Shown here in pieces: positions 1-5,895 of a stretch of 12,782 bases of DNA. The notes beneath the pieces were generated by a model. It saw nothing but the letters and a program-made list of their open reading frames with translations. It had not been told where the DNA came from and did no database searches. Both the position numbers and the translations under genes were made by a program. This stretch comes from Acidobacteriota bacterium (GTDB lineage Bacteria > Acidobacteriota > Terriglobia > UBA7540). The first letter of the stretch is position 1; each line of letters begins with the position of its first letter. Location: the NCBI GenBank assembly GCA_021789565.1, contig JAJYJL010000086.1, positions 1 through 12,782 on the forward strand. The letters run 5' to 3'.

Positions 1-696
1 CACCGCCGCGCGCACCGCGTCCGCATCGTCGGGCGGTGCCATGATGCCTTGATACTCACTCTGCCAGCTCAGCTCCTCCTCAAACCGCTTGGCGTAGCCC
101 TTAGCACTTACAATCCGCCCGTGCCATTCATATTCCCAATACGATTGCATGAATCGCGGCAGTGAGTACTCATTGGAGTACCAGAATCCTTCCTTCCAAT
201 GCCCTTCATCCTCATTGGCAATCGTCCAGCTATCCGTGAACGGGTGATAGATAACCATCTTATTGTCATAGCCCAAGTCTTTCTCAAGGCGATGCTTGAA
301 CAGCGCATGCTCTTTTTGCTCGGCTGGGTCCGGAACGTGCTCCATGTACCACTGCACGAAAAGGGACGTGTCGGAGCAATTGAGCGTAGCGTACTTGGCA
401 GTCTTGTGTAGCACCCCGTTGTGCATCACAAGTGCCCCACTCTTGGATGTGAACGGGTGACACAACGCACGATTGATCGCGCCGTGCGTCGCATAACGAA
501 AATGCACAGCATGCGGAATCCCGTACAGCTCGCGCGTCATGTAGCGCCAGGCCCGCTTGGCTGCCTTGCGCCCTACAAATTTCTCGACGCCAAGGCATGA
601 CATGATGCCAATGCCATCAGGATTCTGCGCGCGCGCACACTCGAATACGCTGCGCTCTAACATGTTGCCTTTTGGTGAAAACGCAATTAAGCACAT
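1..696 (-). CDS. Class II glutamine amidotransferase-like protein (partial, C-terminus beyond left edge)
   Basis: I translated this frame by hand: it is open for 232 codons from the ATG at 694-696 to the window edge. The protein begins MCLIAF, so removal of Met1 would expose Cys2, the N-terminal nucleophile of Ntn-hydrolase glutamine amidotransferases. Other family signatures follow in order: NPDGIG at 25-30, HFRYATHG at 65-72, HNGVLH at 92-97 and SDTSLF at 108-113. Family knowledge says such domains hydrolyse glutamine and pass ammonia to a partner, or act on gamma-glutamyl amides. The start lies 4 nt after the amidoligase stop codon, with a GGAGG ribosome site inside the end of the amidoligase gene (706-710), so the two are probably translationally coupled. 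No synthetase domain is visible in the part present. Its substrate is unknown; assignment to the fold is strong. Confidence 0.88.
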   Translation of the reverse strand, partial: MCLIAFSPKGNMLERSVFECARAQNPDGIGIMSCLGVEKFVGRKAAKRAWRYMTRELYGIPHAVHFRYATHGAINRALCHPFTSKSGALVMHNGVLHKTAKYATLNCSDTSLFVQWYMEHVPDPAEQKEHALFKHRLEKDLGYDNKMVIYHPFTDSWTIANEDEGHWKEGFWYSNEYSLPRFMQSYWEYEWHGRIVSAKGYAKRFEEELSWQSEYQGIMAPPDDADAVRAAV

Positions 697-700
697 GGCA

Positions 701-1918
701 TCAAACCTCCGCCCGGACTTCAGGCTTTTTGTACTTCGCTGTCTCTCGAACAAGTGTTGCGAACGCAGGGACTTTCTTTTCGCCCAGGAATCGCACCAGC
801 TCGGGATATATCGAGCGGTTCTTCAGTAGAAAGTCCTTGAACGCGCGGGGCGATCCTACGTCCTGCATCGAAACGTCGCGGCAGAATGCAACCGCCGCAT
901 GGCAAAATTCGATGTTCTTCAGCACCCGCTCAGGCCGCAGATTGCCCCTGAATATCCGCACCTCACAGGTAGTGCGGGTTACGTTCAGCCGCTCATAACG
1001 GTCTGCCGAGCGGCCCTGCCCCCAAGCATACCCCCCATCCTTCAACCGTTTTTCGGCTTTATCGCAGTAGCCATTGCTACTGCGCTGCGCAATTATGCAA
1101 ACCAGCTCGTCCGTGTAATCGTGATTCAAAAACACCAGCAGCTTGCCGATCAAGAGCGGCGACAACGCTGCCTTGTTTATATGCACGTGCATCCCGCACC
1201 GCGTCGTGCCCGCGCCCGATTGCGCAATTGATTGAACGGAGCGCAGCACGTCCGCCCAGCGCCAATCCTTGTGTTCCTCCAGCGTCATGGGCTTAGTGAC
1301 CAGCTCTACGCCGTAGTGCAGGGAGCCATCACTTTTCAGGATGAAATCGGGATCAGCTGCCCCCAAGGCTTCTACTATATCGTTTTGCCCTTCCTCATCG
1401 TCACTTTCCGGCTCCATCTCTAGCTCGACGCCAAAAACCAGCCGATGATCGGGGTCCGGCAGCTCCCGCACGTCGAATATGTTTGTGGTGTAGTCCATCA
1501 ACCCGGAGCGGTTCGGCACGCCGTCCTGGTACCAGTTTCCATCATCGTCCATTTCCCAATTGTTTTGTGCGTAACGGGTGGAAACAGTCTCTCGCGTATC
1601 TTCCGATGTTACGCAGTCATCGTTATGTATCCATTCGCTTTCCAAGTCGGAATAGCTGTAGCAATTGTCTAAGCAACGCGCGCAAACATCGCGGTCGTTG
1701 CCCGTGTGTGTCAGGTCGTCATTATGCAGCACGTCCTCGCACTCATCGCACTCGGACCAATGATCCTCCCGGCAGCTTGAGCAAACGTCGCGGTTGCCCG
1801 AGACCTTCTCAATCTCAGACTCGGGTACGTCCTCCTCACAATCCCAGCACCGCACTAGCGGCTCGGATTCTGCGGCCTCCGGTTCGGCGGCCTCGTTTTC
1901 TGCGGCATTGTCTGACAT
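701..1918 (-). CDS. Amidoligase-fold enzyme with N-terminal tandem Cys4 fingers
   Basis: This 405-aa protein combines an acidic start, a Cys-rich segment and a C-terminal amidoligase (glutamine synthetase-like COOH-NH2 ligase) domain. Visible catalytic-type motifs are FGVELEME (162-169), KSDGSL (195-200), ELVTKP (205-210), CGMHVHIN (241-248) and EVRIFRG (319-325); the acidic, His and Arg residues match the metal- and ATP-binding pattern of this superfamily. Two Cys modules with identical spacing, CxxC-x18-CxxC, sit at 24-49 and 57-82, with a degenerate third near 86-102; they look like zinc-binding treble-clef or LIM-like fingers. The ATG at 1916-1918 has a GAGGAG site at 1927-1932. The downstream gene is a class II glutamine amidotransferase, the partner reported for phage-type amidoligases. 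A role in forming an amide or isopeptide bond on a peptide, protein or small molecule is inferred; the substrate is unknown. Confidence 0.85.
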   Translation of the reverse strand: MSDNAAENEAAEPEAAESEPLVRCWDCEEDVPESEIEKVSGNRDVCSSCREDHWSECDECEDVLHNDDLTHTGNDRDVCARCLDNCYSYSDLESEWIHNDDCVTSEDTRETVSTRYAQNNWEMDDDGNWYQDGVPNRSGLMDYTTNIFDVRELPDPDHRLVFGVELEMEPESDDEEGQNDIVEALGAADPDFILKSDGSLHYGVELVTKPMTLEEHKDWRWADVLRSVQSIAQSGAGTTRCGMHVHINKAALSPLLIGKLLVFLNHDYTDELVCIIAQRSSNGYCDKAEKRLKDGGYAWGQGRSADRYERLNVTRTTCEVRIFRGNLRPERVLKNIEFCHAAVAFCRDVSMQDVGSPRAFKDFLLKNRSIYPELVRFLGEKKVPAFATLVRETAKYKKPEVRAEV

Positions 1919-2031
1919 AGCATTGACTCCTCAAGTTATGCGGCGGCCCCTGCGGTCGCCGGCTCTATGCGCTCGTGGCGCTTTCGCTAAGCCGCGCGGT
2001 GGCGTGCGGCCTAGCGGTAGCACCCCGCCAA

Positions 2032-2062
2032 GGGAGCGCCCGGCCCCTACCGGCGCGCTCCC
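2032..2062. repeat. GC-rich inverted repeat between 125-aa and amidoligase genes
   Basis: GGGAGCGC (2032-2039) pairs with GCGCTCCC (2055-2062), with an inner CCGG/CCGG pair possible. It lies in the 156-nt gap between the 125-aa gene and the amidoligase. There is no U-run after it on the leftward transcript, so it is not a typical intrinsic terminator; a processing, stabilising or attenuating hairpin is possible. Confidence 0.5.
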
Positions 2063-2074
2063 CCGTGCGCGCGG

Positions 2075-2452
2075 CTACTCGGGCGCGGCACACTCCCAAG
2101 TGATGCCGGGATTGTCCGGTATCTTCGGTGTGTACCCCTCGAATTGCCGGACGTGCCACGTCCGCCCGACCGTGACCACAAAGCACCCAGCGTCACTGTG
2201 CGAGTCGCCAGGGTCCAGCTCTCCGTGCGGCGGCGCGTTCCATATGCCAAACGATGTGCTCCGCCCATCGGTCATTCCCAGCTCTTGAAGGCAACGCGCG
2301 GCGATATACGGCAGGTCAGTAGGGCGGTCCCGCATTCGGTCATACAGCCGCGCGATTGCAGCCGGCGCGGCCTCGCCCGCCCAGTGCCCATATATGACGG
2401 GCGAGACTTCGCCCTTTGCGGTCTTGAATTGAATCACTACCCTATCGCCCAT
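2075..2452 (-). CDS. Conserved-looking phage hypothetical protein (125 aa)
   Basis: I do not recognise a named domain. I place the start at the ATG at 2450-2452 (MGDRVV), because a GAGAGG site lies just upstream (about 2459-2464); the ATG 27 nt further out has no ribosome site. The protein opens with alternating hydrophobic beta-like segments (RVVIQF, VSPVIYGHW), then a helical stretch, then a Gly/Asp-rich part and a C-terminal segment ending in VGRTWHVRQFEGY. The pattern resembles small soluble phage proteins of unknown function. It lies in the leftward operon between radC-like and amidoligase genes, with hairpin-bearing gaps on both sides. Confidence 0.7.
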   Translation of the reverse strand: MGDRVVIQFKTAKGEVSPVIYGHWAGEAAPAAIARLYDRMRDRPTDLPYIAARCLQELGMTDGRSTSFGIWNAPPHGELDPGDSHSDAGCFVVTVGRTWHVRQFEGYTPKIPDNPGITWECAAPE

Positions 2453-2522
2453 GATGCACCTCTCAATCTGCGCCGACATTGGCGCTAGTGTCAGCCTAGC
2501 GGCTCACAGTAGCGTCAAAGGT

Positions 2523-2553
2523 GGGGCATCCCTGCCCCCGCGCATCCGTGCGC
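2523..2553. repeat. Pair of hairpins between radC-like and 125-aa genes
   Basis: Two adjacent perfect inverted repeats occupy this gap: GGGGCA/TGCCCC (2523-2528 with 2533-2538, loop 4) and GCGCA/TGCGC (2540-2544 with 2549-2553, loop 4). The second is identical over 14 bases to the core of the hairpin at 3298-3317. No U-run follows on the leftward strand. Confidence 0.55.
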
Positions 2554-2564
2554 GTGCCATGCCA

Positions 2565-3038
2565 CTAAATCAAACCGTGCTCGACAAAGCTGTATGTGCC
2601 CGCGCTGGTCACGATGAAGTGATCGAGTAACCGAATGTCGAACAAGCCGAGCGCATCTTTGAGCCGCCGCGTGATCGCCTCATCCGCTGGGCTTGGTTCC
2701 AGATGCCCGCTCGGATGATTGTGGCAAACCACTAGCGCGGCGGCGTTCTGTGCGAGCGCCCAGCGTGCCACTTCACGCGGGAACACCGGCGCGCCGTCTA
2801 CGGTGCCCGTGAATAACTCGGAAAATGCAAGGCAGCCGTGATGCGTATCTAGCGCCATGGTATAAAATGCTTCAGTCTCGCGCGCACCGATAAGCCGCTG
2901 AAGCGCGCGGATCACTGCGGCAGGGCTTGATAGCACCTCGCGCGGTGCATCCTGTACGGCAAAGCCGATTGCCGTTGAAAGTATTTCGTCGCGGCGCGCG
3001 GCGCGGTAGCGCGAGCCAGTCTTAATCATTAGTTGCAT
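2565..3038 (-). CDS. RadC-family JAB/MPN-domain protein
   Basis: This 157-aa protein is a stand-alone RadC-type JAMM domain. The metal site is complete: E56 in the ETEAF segment, HNHPSG at 106-111 and the Ser/Asp pair in PSPAD (115-119). LFTGTVDGAPVFPREV (75-90) and LLDHFIV (137-143) are also typical RadC segments. Chromosomal RadC proteins are usually longer because they carry an N-terminal helix-hairpin-helix part; that part is absent here, as in many copies on phages and integrative elements. A GGGAG ribosome site at 3046-3050 fixes the start. JAMM domains elsewhere act as metallo-isopeptidases, but the activity of RadC copies is unsettled despite the old DNA-repair name. The neighbour on the promoter side is a 74-aa protein, followed by DUF932, a common pairing on mobile elements. 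Confidence 0.92.
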   Translation of the reverse strand: MQLMIKTGSRYRAARRDEILSTAIGFAVQDAPREVLSSPAAVIRALQRLIGARETEAFYTMALDTHHGCLAFSELFTGTVDGAPVFPREVARWALAQNAAALVVCHNHPSGHLEPSPADEAITRRLKDALGLFDIRLLDHFIVTSAGTYSFVEHGLI

Positions 3039-3055
3039 GACATTGCTCCCAGAAA

Positions 3056-3280
3056 TTAATCACAGCTGTTTACGTAAGCAGCTGCGCGGTATTGTGCATA
3101 CGCTTTGGGGTACGCTTTGCGCGCGGCGCTGTTAGGATCGGCGGCCGTAACCCAGATCGCCTCCCAGGTATAGGGATAAAACCCGCAAGTACCTAGCGCA
3201 TTAGGCGGCCTCACGACATACCGCCGGCCGTGTAAATGCTCTACAGAGAGCACTAATGTGCCAATTTGAACGGTAGGCAT
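3056..3280 (-). CDS. Small hypothetical protein (74 aa)
   Basis: The reading frame is open further upstream, into the end of the DUF932 gene, but the ATG at 3278-3280 is preceded by a GGAG site near 3289-3292 and lies outside DUF932, so I use it. The product starts MPTVQIGTLVLSVEHLHG, a short beta-rich segment followed by Tyr/Trp-rich sequence (FYPYTWEAIWV) and an Ala/Tyr-rich C-terminus ending in Cys-Asp. No domain is recognised. It ends 17 nt before the radC-like start, so the two genes are probably cotranscribed and closely coupled. Confidence 0.65.
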   Translation of the reverse strand: MPTVQIGTLVLSVEHLHGRRYVVRPPNALGTCGFYPYTWEAIWVTAADPNSAARKAYPKAYAQYRAAAYVNSCD

Positions 3281-3297
3281 AGCAGATACTCCAATGC

Positions 3298-3317
3298 GGG
3301 GCGCATCCGTGCGCCCC
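3298..3317. repeat. Perfect 8-bp hairpin between DUF932 and 74-aa genes
   Basis: GGGGCGCA (3298-3305) pairs perfectly with TGCGCCCC (3310-3317) across a 4-nt loop. It fills the short gap after the DUF932 stop codon and before the ribosome site of the next gene. The 14-base core GCGCATCCGTGCGC recurs at 2540-2553. No U-run follows. Confidence 0.6.
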
Positions 3318-3333
3318 TGCTGCTCGCTGTAGA

Positions 3334-4440
3334 CTAGGCCGCCATATCCAGAATCTTGCCCGCCTCGCGCTCCAGCGCGACGCGCGAATCCTGGAACGGC
3401 AGATTGCGCGCGTATGCCGTGATGCCCGTCACCGTATCCCAAAGAGTTTCAATGGGCCGCCCTTCCTCCGCGACATGCACGCGCTGTACGCTCTCAATCT
3501 GCGCGTGCGAGAATTTGCGCGCGCTGAGGAATGCTTCCAGATCGGAAACCTTGCGTGCCTTGGCTGCCTCGATCTGCGCCACAATCGGTGCAGTAGCAGA
3601 CTGCGCGTAGCGTTCCAGCTGGGGTGCGGCTTCTTCCAAGAACCGTTGCGGGGCGCGTGAAGTGTGTCGGATGCGAATCTCCCGGTAGTCGCGCGCGCCC
3701 CATACGATGCGATTACAGCAAACGTAATCGAACAAAAACAGCGCAACGCCGAGCGTGCAATCGCCCACTTCCGAGTTCCATACGAAGAAACCCCGCGCTA
3801 GCCCTTTGTTTTCGGTGCCTTCGCGCCGCGTACCGGGAAAGTCGATTCTGTGCTTTTCGTCCGCAAGGAAAACGAACATATCGCGGTCTGAAGCGTACAG
3901 CGTCGTATTCTCCGCCGTGATTTCTACTGCCTTGCCAAATTCGCCCGGCACGCGGAAATCGCCCGTGCGCCCGTCACCGAAGCGTCGGATCAACGCGCCT
4001 GTAACGTCCGAATTCCAAATGCGGCCATAAGCCGGCCCAGTAGCGGCGCGCAGCACGGGCGCGGCGTCCGGCATCTTGGAATAGAGCACGCCGATATCGC
4101 GCGCGTCGCGTGCGACGTGCAAGCCAAAGTTCAGGTTATCGGCGGCGAGCTCCGCGGGAAGGCCGCGAAGGTACCCCGCGGGAGCGCCGGCCAGCTGCGC
4201 GACCTGCCCGAAACAGTAATTTGACAGTGCCAGCTGCCCGCCATTCGGACCGACCACGGCAAGGCCGGTATGGTCCGTATCGGGCACAGCCTCGATTGTG
4301 AGCGCACGTGACGGCAAGATGCGCTCGCGGGAGTGCTGGCGTAGCGCCAGCTGCGCGGCGTGCATGTCGGTCAAAGAAAGGTAGCGCTCATCGGCGGGGC
4401 GCATTGCCCATTGCCGCGATGCTTGGGTTAATGTACTCAT
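3334..4440 (-). CDS. DUF932 family protein
   Basis: The ATG at 4438-4440 (MSTLTQ) is chosen over one 15 nt upstream because a GAGAGGA site (4447-4453) precedes it at good spacing. The 368-aa product shows DUF932 hallmarks: RAATGPAYGRIWNSD at 131-145, MFVFLADEKHRID at 188-200, GFFVWNSEVGDCTLG at 217-231, and DYVCCNRIVWG at 238-248. The C-terminal third is helical and charged. Family members occur on plasmids, phages and integrative elements, often near RadC-like or recombination genes; their biochemical function is not established. Here the gene sits mid-operon, upstream of the 74-aa and RadC-like genes. Length is normal for the family and no damage is visible. Confidence 0.9.
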   Translation of the reverse strand: MSTLTQASRQWAMRPADERYLSLTDMHAAQLALRQHSRERILPSRALTIEAVPDTDHTGLAVVGPNGGQLALSNYCFGQVAQLAGAPAGYLRGLPAELAADNLNFGLHVARDARDIGVLYSKMPDAAPVLRAATGPAYGRIWNSDVTGALIRRFGDGRTGDFRVPGEFGKAVEITAENTTLYASDRDMFVFLADEKHRIDFPGTRREGTENKGLARGFFVWNSEVGDCTLGVALFLFDYVCCNRIVWGARDYREIRIRHTSRAPQRFLEEAAPQLERYAQSATAPIVAQIEAAKARKVSDLEAFLSARKFSHAQIESVQRVHVAEEGRPIETLWDTVTGITAYARNLPFQDSRVALEREAGKILDMAA

Positions 4441-4464
4441 GGCATATCCTCTCAAGTGTGAACG

Positions 4465-4534
4465 CGCCGCACTATGCGGCGAGCCGGGCCGGTATGGTGC
4501 CCGTCGTAGCGGCCCGCATGGGCCGAGCCGCTAC
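4465..4534. repeat. Two GC-rich hairpins upstream of DUF932 gene
   Basis: CGCCGCA (4465-4471) pairs with TGCGGCG (4475-4481), and GTAGCGGC (4506-4513) pairs with GCCGCTAC (4527-4534), with an alternative inner GGCCC/GGGCC pairing at 4511-4524. They occupy the 102-nt gap between the 34-aa frame and the DUF932 start. Neither is followed by a U-run on the leftward transcript. Confidence 0.5.
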
Positions 4535-4542
4535 AGCTGGCA

Positions 4543-4647
4543 TCATCGCGCGAGCATTAGCGCGCACAGGTAAACGAGCGCCACCGTGGCCACGAAGCAA
4601 ACCGTGGCCAGTAAAGCAGCGCCGGGGGTTTCGTCGTCGGGGCGCAT
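4543..4647 (-). CDS. Putative 34-aa membrane microprotein
   Basis: A short frame starts at the ATG at 4645-4647, only 2 nt after the stop codon of the 73-aa gene. The product begins MRPDDETPGAALLAT and is then almost wholly hydrophobic to residue 32, ending LAR, enough for one membrane helix of about 22-24 residues. No separate Shine-Dalgarno site is seen, which fits termination-reinitiation from the gene before it. The frame continues upstream in an overlapping reading without a better start. Function is unknown. Shortness keeps confidence moderate; the stop/start arrangement and clean hydrophobic core are the support. Confidence 0.5.
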   Translation of the reverse strand: MRPDDETPGAALLATVCFVATVALVYLCALMLAR

Positions 4648-4649
4648 GG

Positions 4650-4871
4650 TCAGATGCGCCGGAAACGGTCCGCAGGGCCGGCGATGAGATTGCGCACCTG
4701 CGGATGGTCGGACCGGACCCGCACGCGGTCGGCCGGAGTGAGTGAGACACTGTGCACAGTGCCGAAGCGCGCACCGCGCATCCACAGATCAAGGCCGGGG
4801 TGCAATTCCACGCGGTCGCCGACCGTGTAGGGCCGGCCGTCGTAGCCGATGAGTGTAGGGAGCGTAGGCAT
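4650..4871 (-). CDS. Small hypothetical protein (73 aa)
   Basis: The product begins MPTLPTLIGYDGRPYTVGD and looks like a small beta-barrel-type protein: YTVGDRVELHPG, RFGTVHSVSL and DRVRVRSDHP alternate hydrophobic and charged residues in the manner of SH3-like or KOW-like folds. That fold idea is inference. The ATG at 4869-4871 has an AAAGGA-like site about 10 nt upstream. The gene follows a long inverted repeat and is followed, 2 nt after its stop, by the 34-aa membrane frame. Similar short proteins with a VGDRVxL motif are common in phage early operons; no specific function is recognised. Confidence 0.65.
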   Translation of the reverse strand: MPTLPTLIGYDGRPYTVGDRVELHPGLDLWMRGARFGTVHSVSLTPADRVRVRSDHPQVRNLIAGPADRFRRI

Positions 4872-4896
4872 GGCAGGGTTTCCTTTGGTTGCTTGG

Positions 4897-4938
4897 CTAT
4901 CGTGCTACTGCACGCATGCGCATGCAGTAGCGTGATAG
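4897..4938. repeat. 42-nt near-perfect inverted repeat
   Basis: The segment folds end to end: the first 16 bases (from CTATC) pair with the last 16 (to GATAG), with G-U pairs at two positions when read on the plus strand (C-A mismatches on the minus strand), plus a short GCA/TGC tip. It begins immediately after the stop codon of the 54-aa gene (4939-4941) and ends about 10 nt before the ribosome site of the 73-aa gene. There is no U-run, so a processing or attenuation hairpin, or a protein-binding palindrome, is more likely than an intrinsic terminator. Confidence 0.65.
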
Positions 4939-5103
4939 TCAAGGCCGCACGTAAATGCGCCGCAAGCCAAGGTAAGGCTCGAACCGATAAAGCTTGGTGC
5001 CGTCCGGAGATGCGAGGATGTAACCGTAGCCTGTGCGCTCCAGCACGCGCAGCGTGCAGAAACCGACTTTGACCGTTTGACCGATTGACCAAGAATGCTG
5101 CAT
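4939..5103 (-). CDS. Small hypothetical protein (54 aa), first gene of leftward operon
   Basis: The start is the ATG at 5101-5103 (MQHSWSIGQTVKVG), because a full AAGGAG site lies about 8 nt upstream; the longer in-frame reading to 5211 crosses this site and has no ribosome site of its own. The product is short and basic, with beta-like pieces (QTVKVGFCTLRVLERTG, GYILASPDGTKLYRF). Its size and VKVG-type opening recall the 73-aa neighbour, suggesting two small barrel-like proteins side by side. Function is unknown. It is the promoter-proximal gene of the leftward operon and is followed directly by a 42-nt inverted repeat. Confidence 0.65.
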   Translation of the reverse strand: MQHSWSIGQTVKVGFCTLRVLERTGYGYILASPDGTKLYRFEPYLGLRRIYVRP

Positions 5104-5237
5104 GACATGGCTCCTTAGATGAGGTGAAAAGCGGGTGGAAAGGGGGTCAAGAGTGCTCCGCTCTCGCTCTCGCTTTGCAAAAGGCAAAGTTCCGCCAAAA
5201 ACAAAGCACATGATGTGCCAGCCTTTTAAATCAAGTA

Positions 5238-5267
5238 CTTACAACGCCGCCACGCGCCACCTGTCAA
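5238..5267 (-). promoter_or_regulatory. Candidate sigma70-type promoter for leftward operon
   Basis: On the minus strand a perfect TTGACA lies at 5262-5267, followed after 18 bp by TGTAAG (5238-5243), which matches four of six -10 positions. Transcription would start near 5230, giving a leader of roughly 130 nt before the 54-aa gene. This is the only full -35 match I found ahead of the leftward operon; the weak -10 keeps confidence low. Confidence 0.35.
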
Positions 5268-5529
5268 GCGCTCCGACAGTCACAAATCGGAACTTTTGGC
5301 TTTTTCAGCCACTTAGCGCTGTCGAACTTTTTGACGCCAGTCGAAATTCTTTACACTCACGCGCGCCGCGATCTCTACGTGATCCATAGCCAGGGTAGCG
5401 CCCTGCATGCGATCTCCGCTCCGCGCTCACTACAGCGCGCTACAGCACAATGCGCTATGACGGCAGCACATTGAACAGCGCCGCACAGCTGCTGCTAGCA
5501 GCAACGATCAACCTCAAGATTCCCTGTAG

Positions 5530-5600
5530 TTCAAACGTTCGCTTAAAACGATCGTTTAATTCAAACGTTCGATTTAAACGAGCGTTTCAAACGAGCGTTT
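5530..5600. repeat. Array of five 12-bp AAACGNNCGTTT-like palindromic boxes
   Basis: Boxes lie at 5533-5544, 5546-5557, 5563-5574, 5576-5587 and 5589-5600. The second is a perfect palindrome (AAACGATCGTTT); the fourth and fifth are identical (AAACGAGCGTTT). Spacing is 13, 17, 13 and 13 bp. On a larger scale, 5530-5557 and 5560-5587 form a direct repeat of 28 bp with 25 identical positions. Such phased palindromes usually bind a dimeric repressor, activator, partition protein or replication initiator; which one is unknown. Confidence 0.75.
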
Positions 5601-5653
5601 GAATTCGCTCGGCGCTGCACTGCACAGCTGCACAGCGTCGCAAAGCGCCGACA

Positions 5654-5726
5654 TGTCGCACCGATGCGACACTGTGTGCTCTAACAGCGCTGTCGCTGCT
5701 TTGCGACGTGTCGCAGAATTGCGACG
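5654..5726. promoter_or_regulatory. Cluster of TGTCGCA/TGCGACA inverted sites
   Basis: TGTCGCA (5654-5660) and TGCGACA (5665-5671) form a perfect inverted repeat with a 4-bp spacer. TGCGAC/GTCGCA (5702-5715, 2-bp spacer) is a second site, and TTGCGACG (5719-5726) is a further half-site. The sites differ in spacer, so several arrangements of one DNA-binding dimer are possible. They overlap the candidate rightward promoter and may be its operators. Confidence 0.55.
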
Positions 5727-5745
5727 CCCCCCGGTGGGTTACAAA
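5719..5745 (+). promoter_or_regulatory. Weak candidate rightward promoter
   Basis: TTGCGA (5719-5724) and TACAAA (5740-5745) each match four of six sigma70 positions, but the spacer is only 15 bp. The case rests on position: it lies between the GTCGCA operator-like sites and the GC-rich leader ending in a terminator. An activator-dependent promoter or a phage-specific one is equally possible. Confidence 0.25.
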
Positions 5746-5784
5746 AAGTGACCTAGGCCGGACGGCCACGGCCCACTCTCACCT

Positions 5785-5848
5785 CGCAAGCCCCCCTTGC
5801 GCCCTGGAGGCCCTCCCTCTACACTCTCCCTTGCTCGCTCAGGCGAGC
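5785..5848 (+). other. Structured leader upstream of terminator
   Basis: Two perfect short hairpins precede the terminator: CGCAAG/CTTGCG at 5785-5801 (loop of five C) and GCTCGC/GCGAGC at 5833-5848 (loop 4). No protein-like frame with a ribosome site is present. As RNA this leader would be a chain of stem-loops, as expected of an antitermination or attenuation leader; that role is inference. Confidence 0.4.
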
Positions 5849-5867
5849 GGCATTGACTCCCCTCACT

Positions 5868-5895
5868 GTGGGGCCTCCCCCGGCCCCACCTTTTT
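5868..5895 (+). terminator. Rho-independent terminator upstream of packaging operon
   Basis: GTGGGGCC (5868-5875) pairs perfectly with GGCCCCAC (5882-5889) across a 6-nt loop, followed by C and TTTTT at 5891-5895. Stem strength and U-run make a good intrinsic terminator reading rightward. It lies 39 nt upstream of the first rightward gene and no gene precedes it on that strand, so it would stop a short leader transcript unless overcome. Confidence 0.75.

Noticed and set aside
284..598. 104-codon minus-strand frame
   Set aside because: It is out of frame with the amidotransferase on the same strand, whose motifs are clear across this stretch.
5530..5600. CRISPR array
   Set aside because: The repeats are 12 bp palindromes at 13-bp steps with no spacers of usable length.
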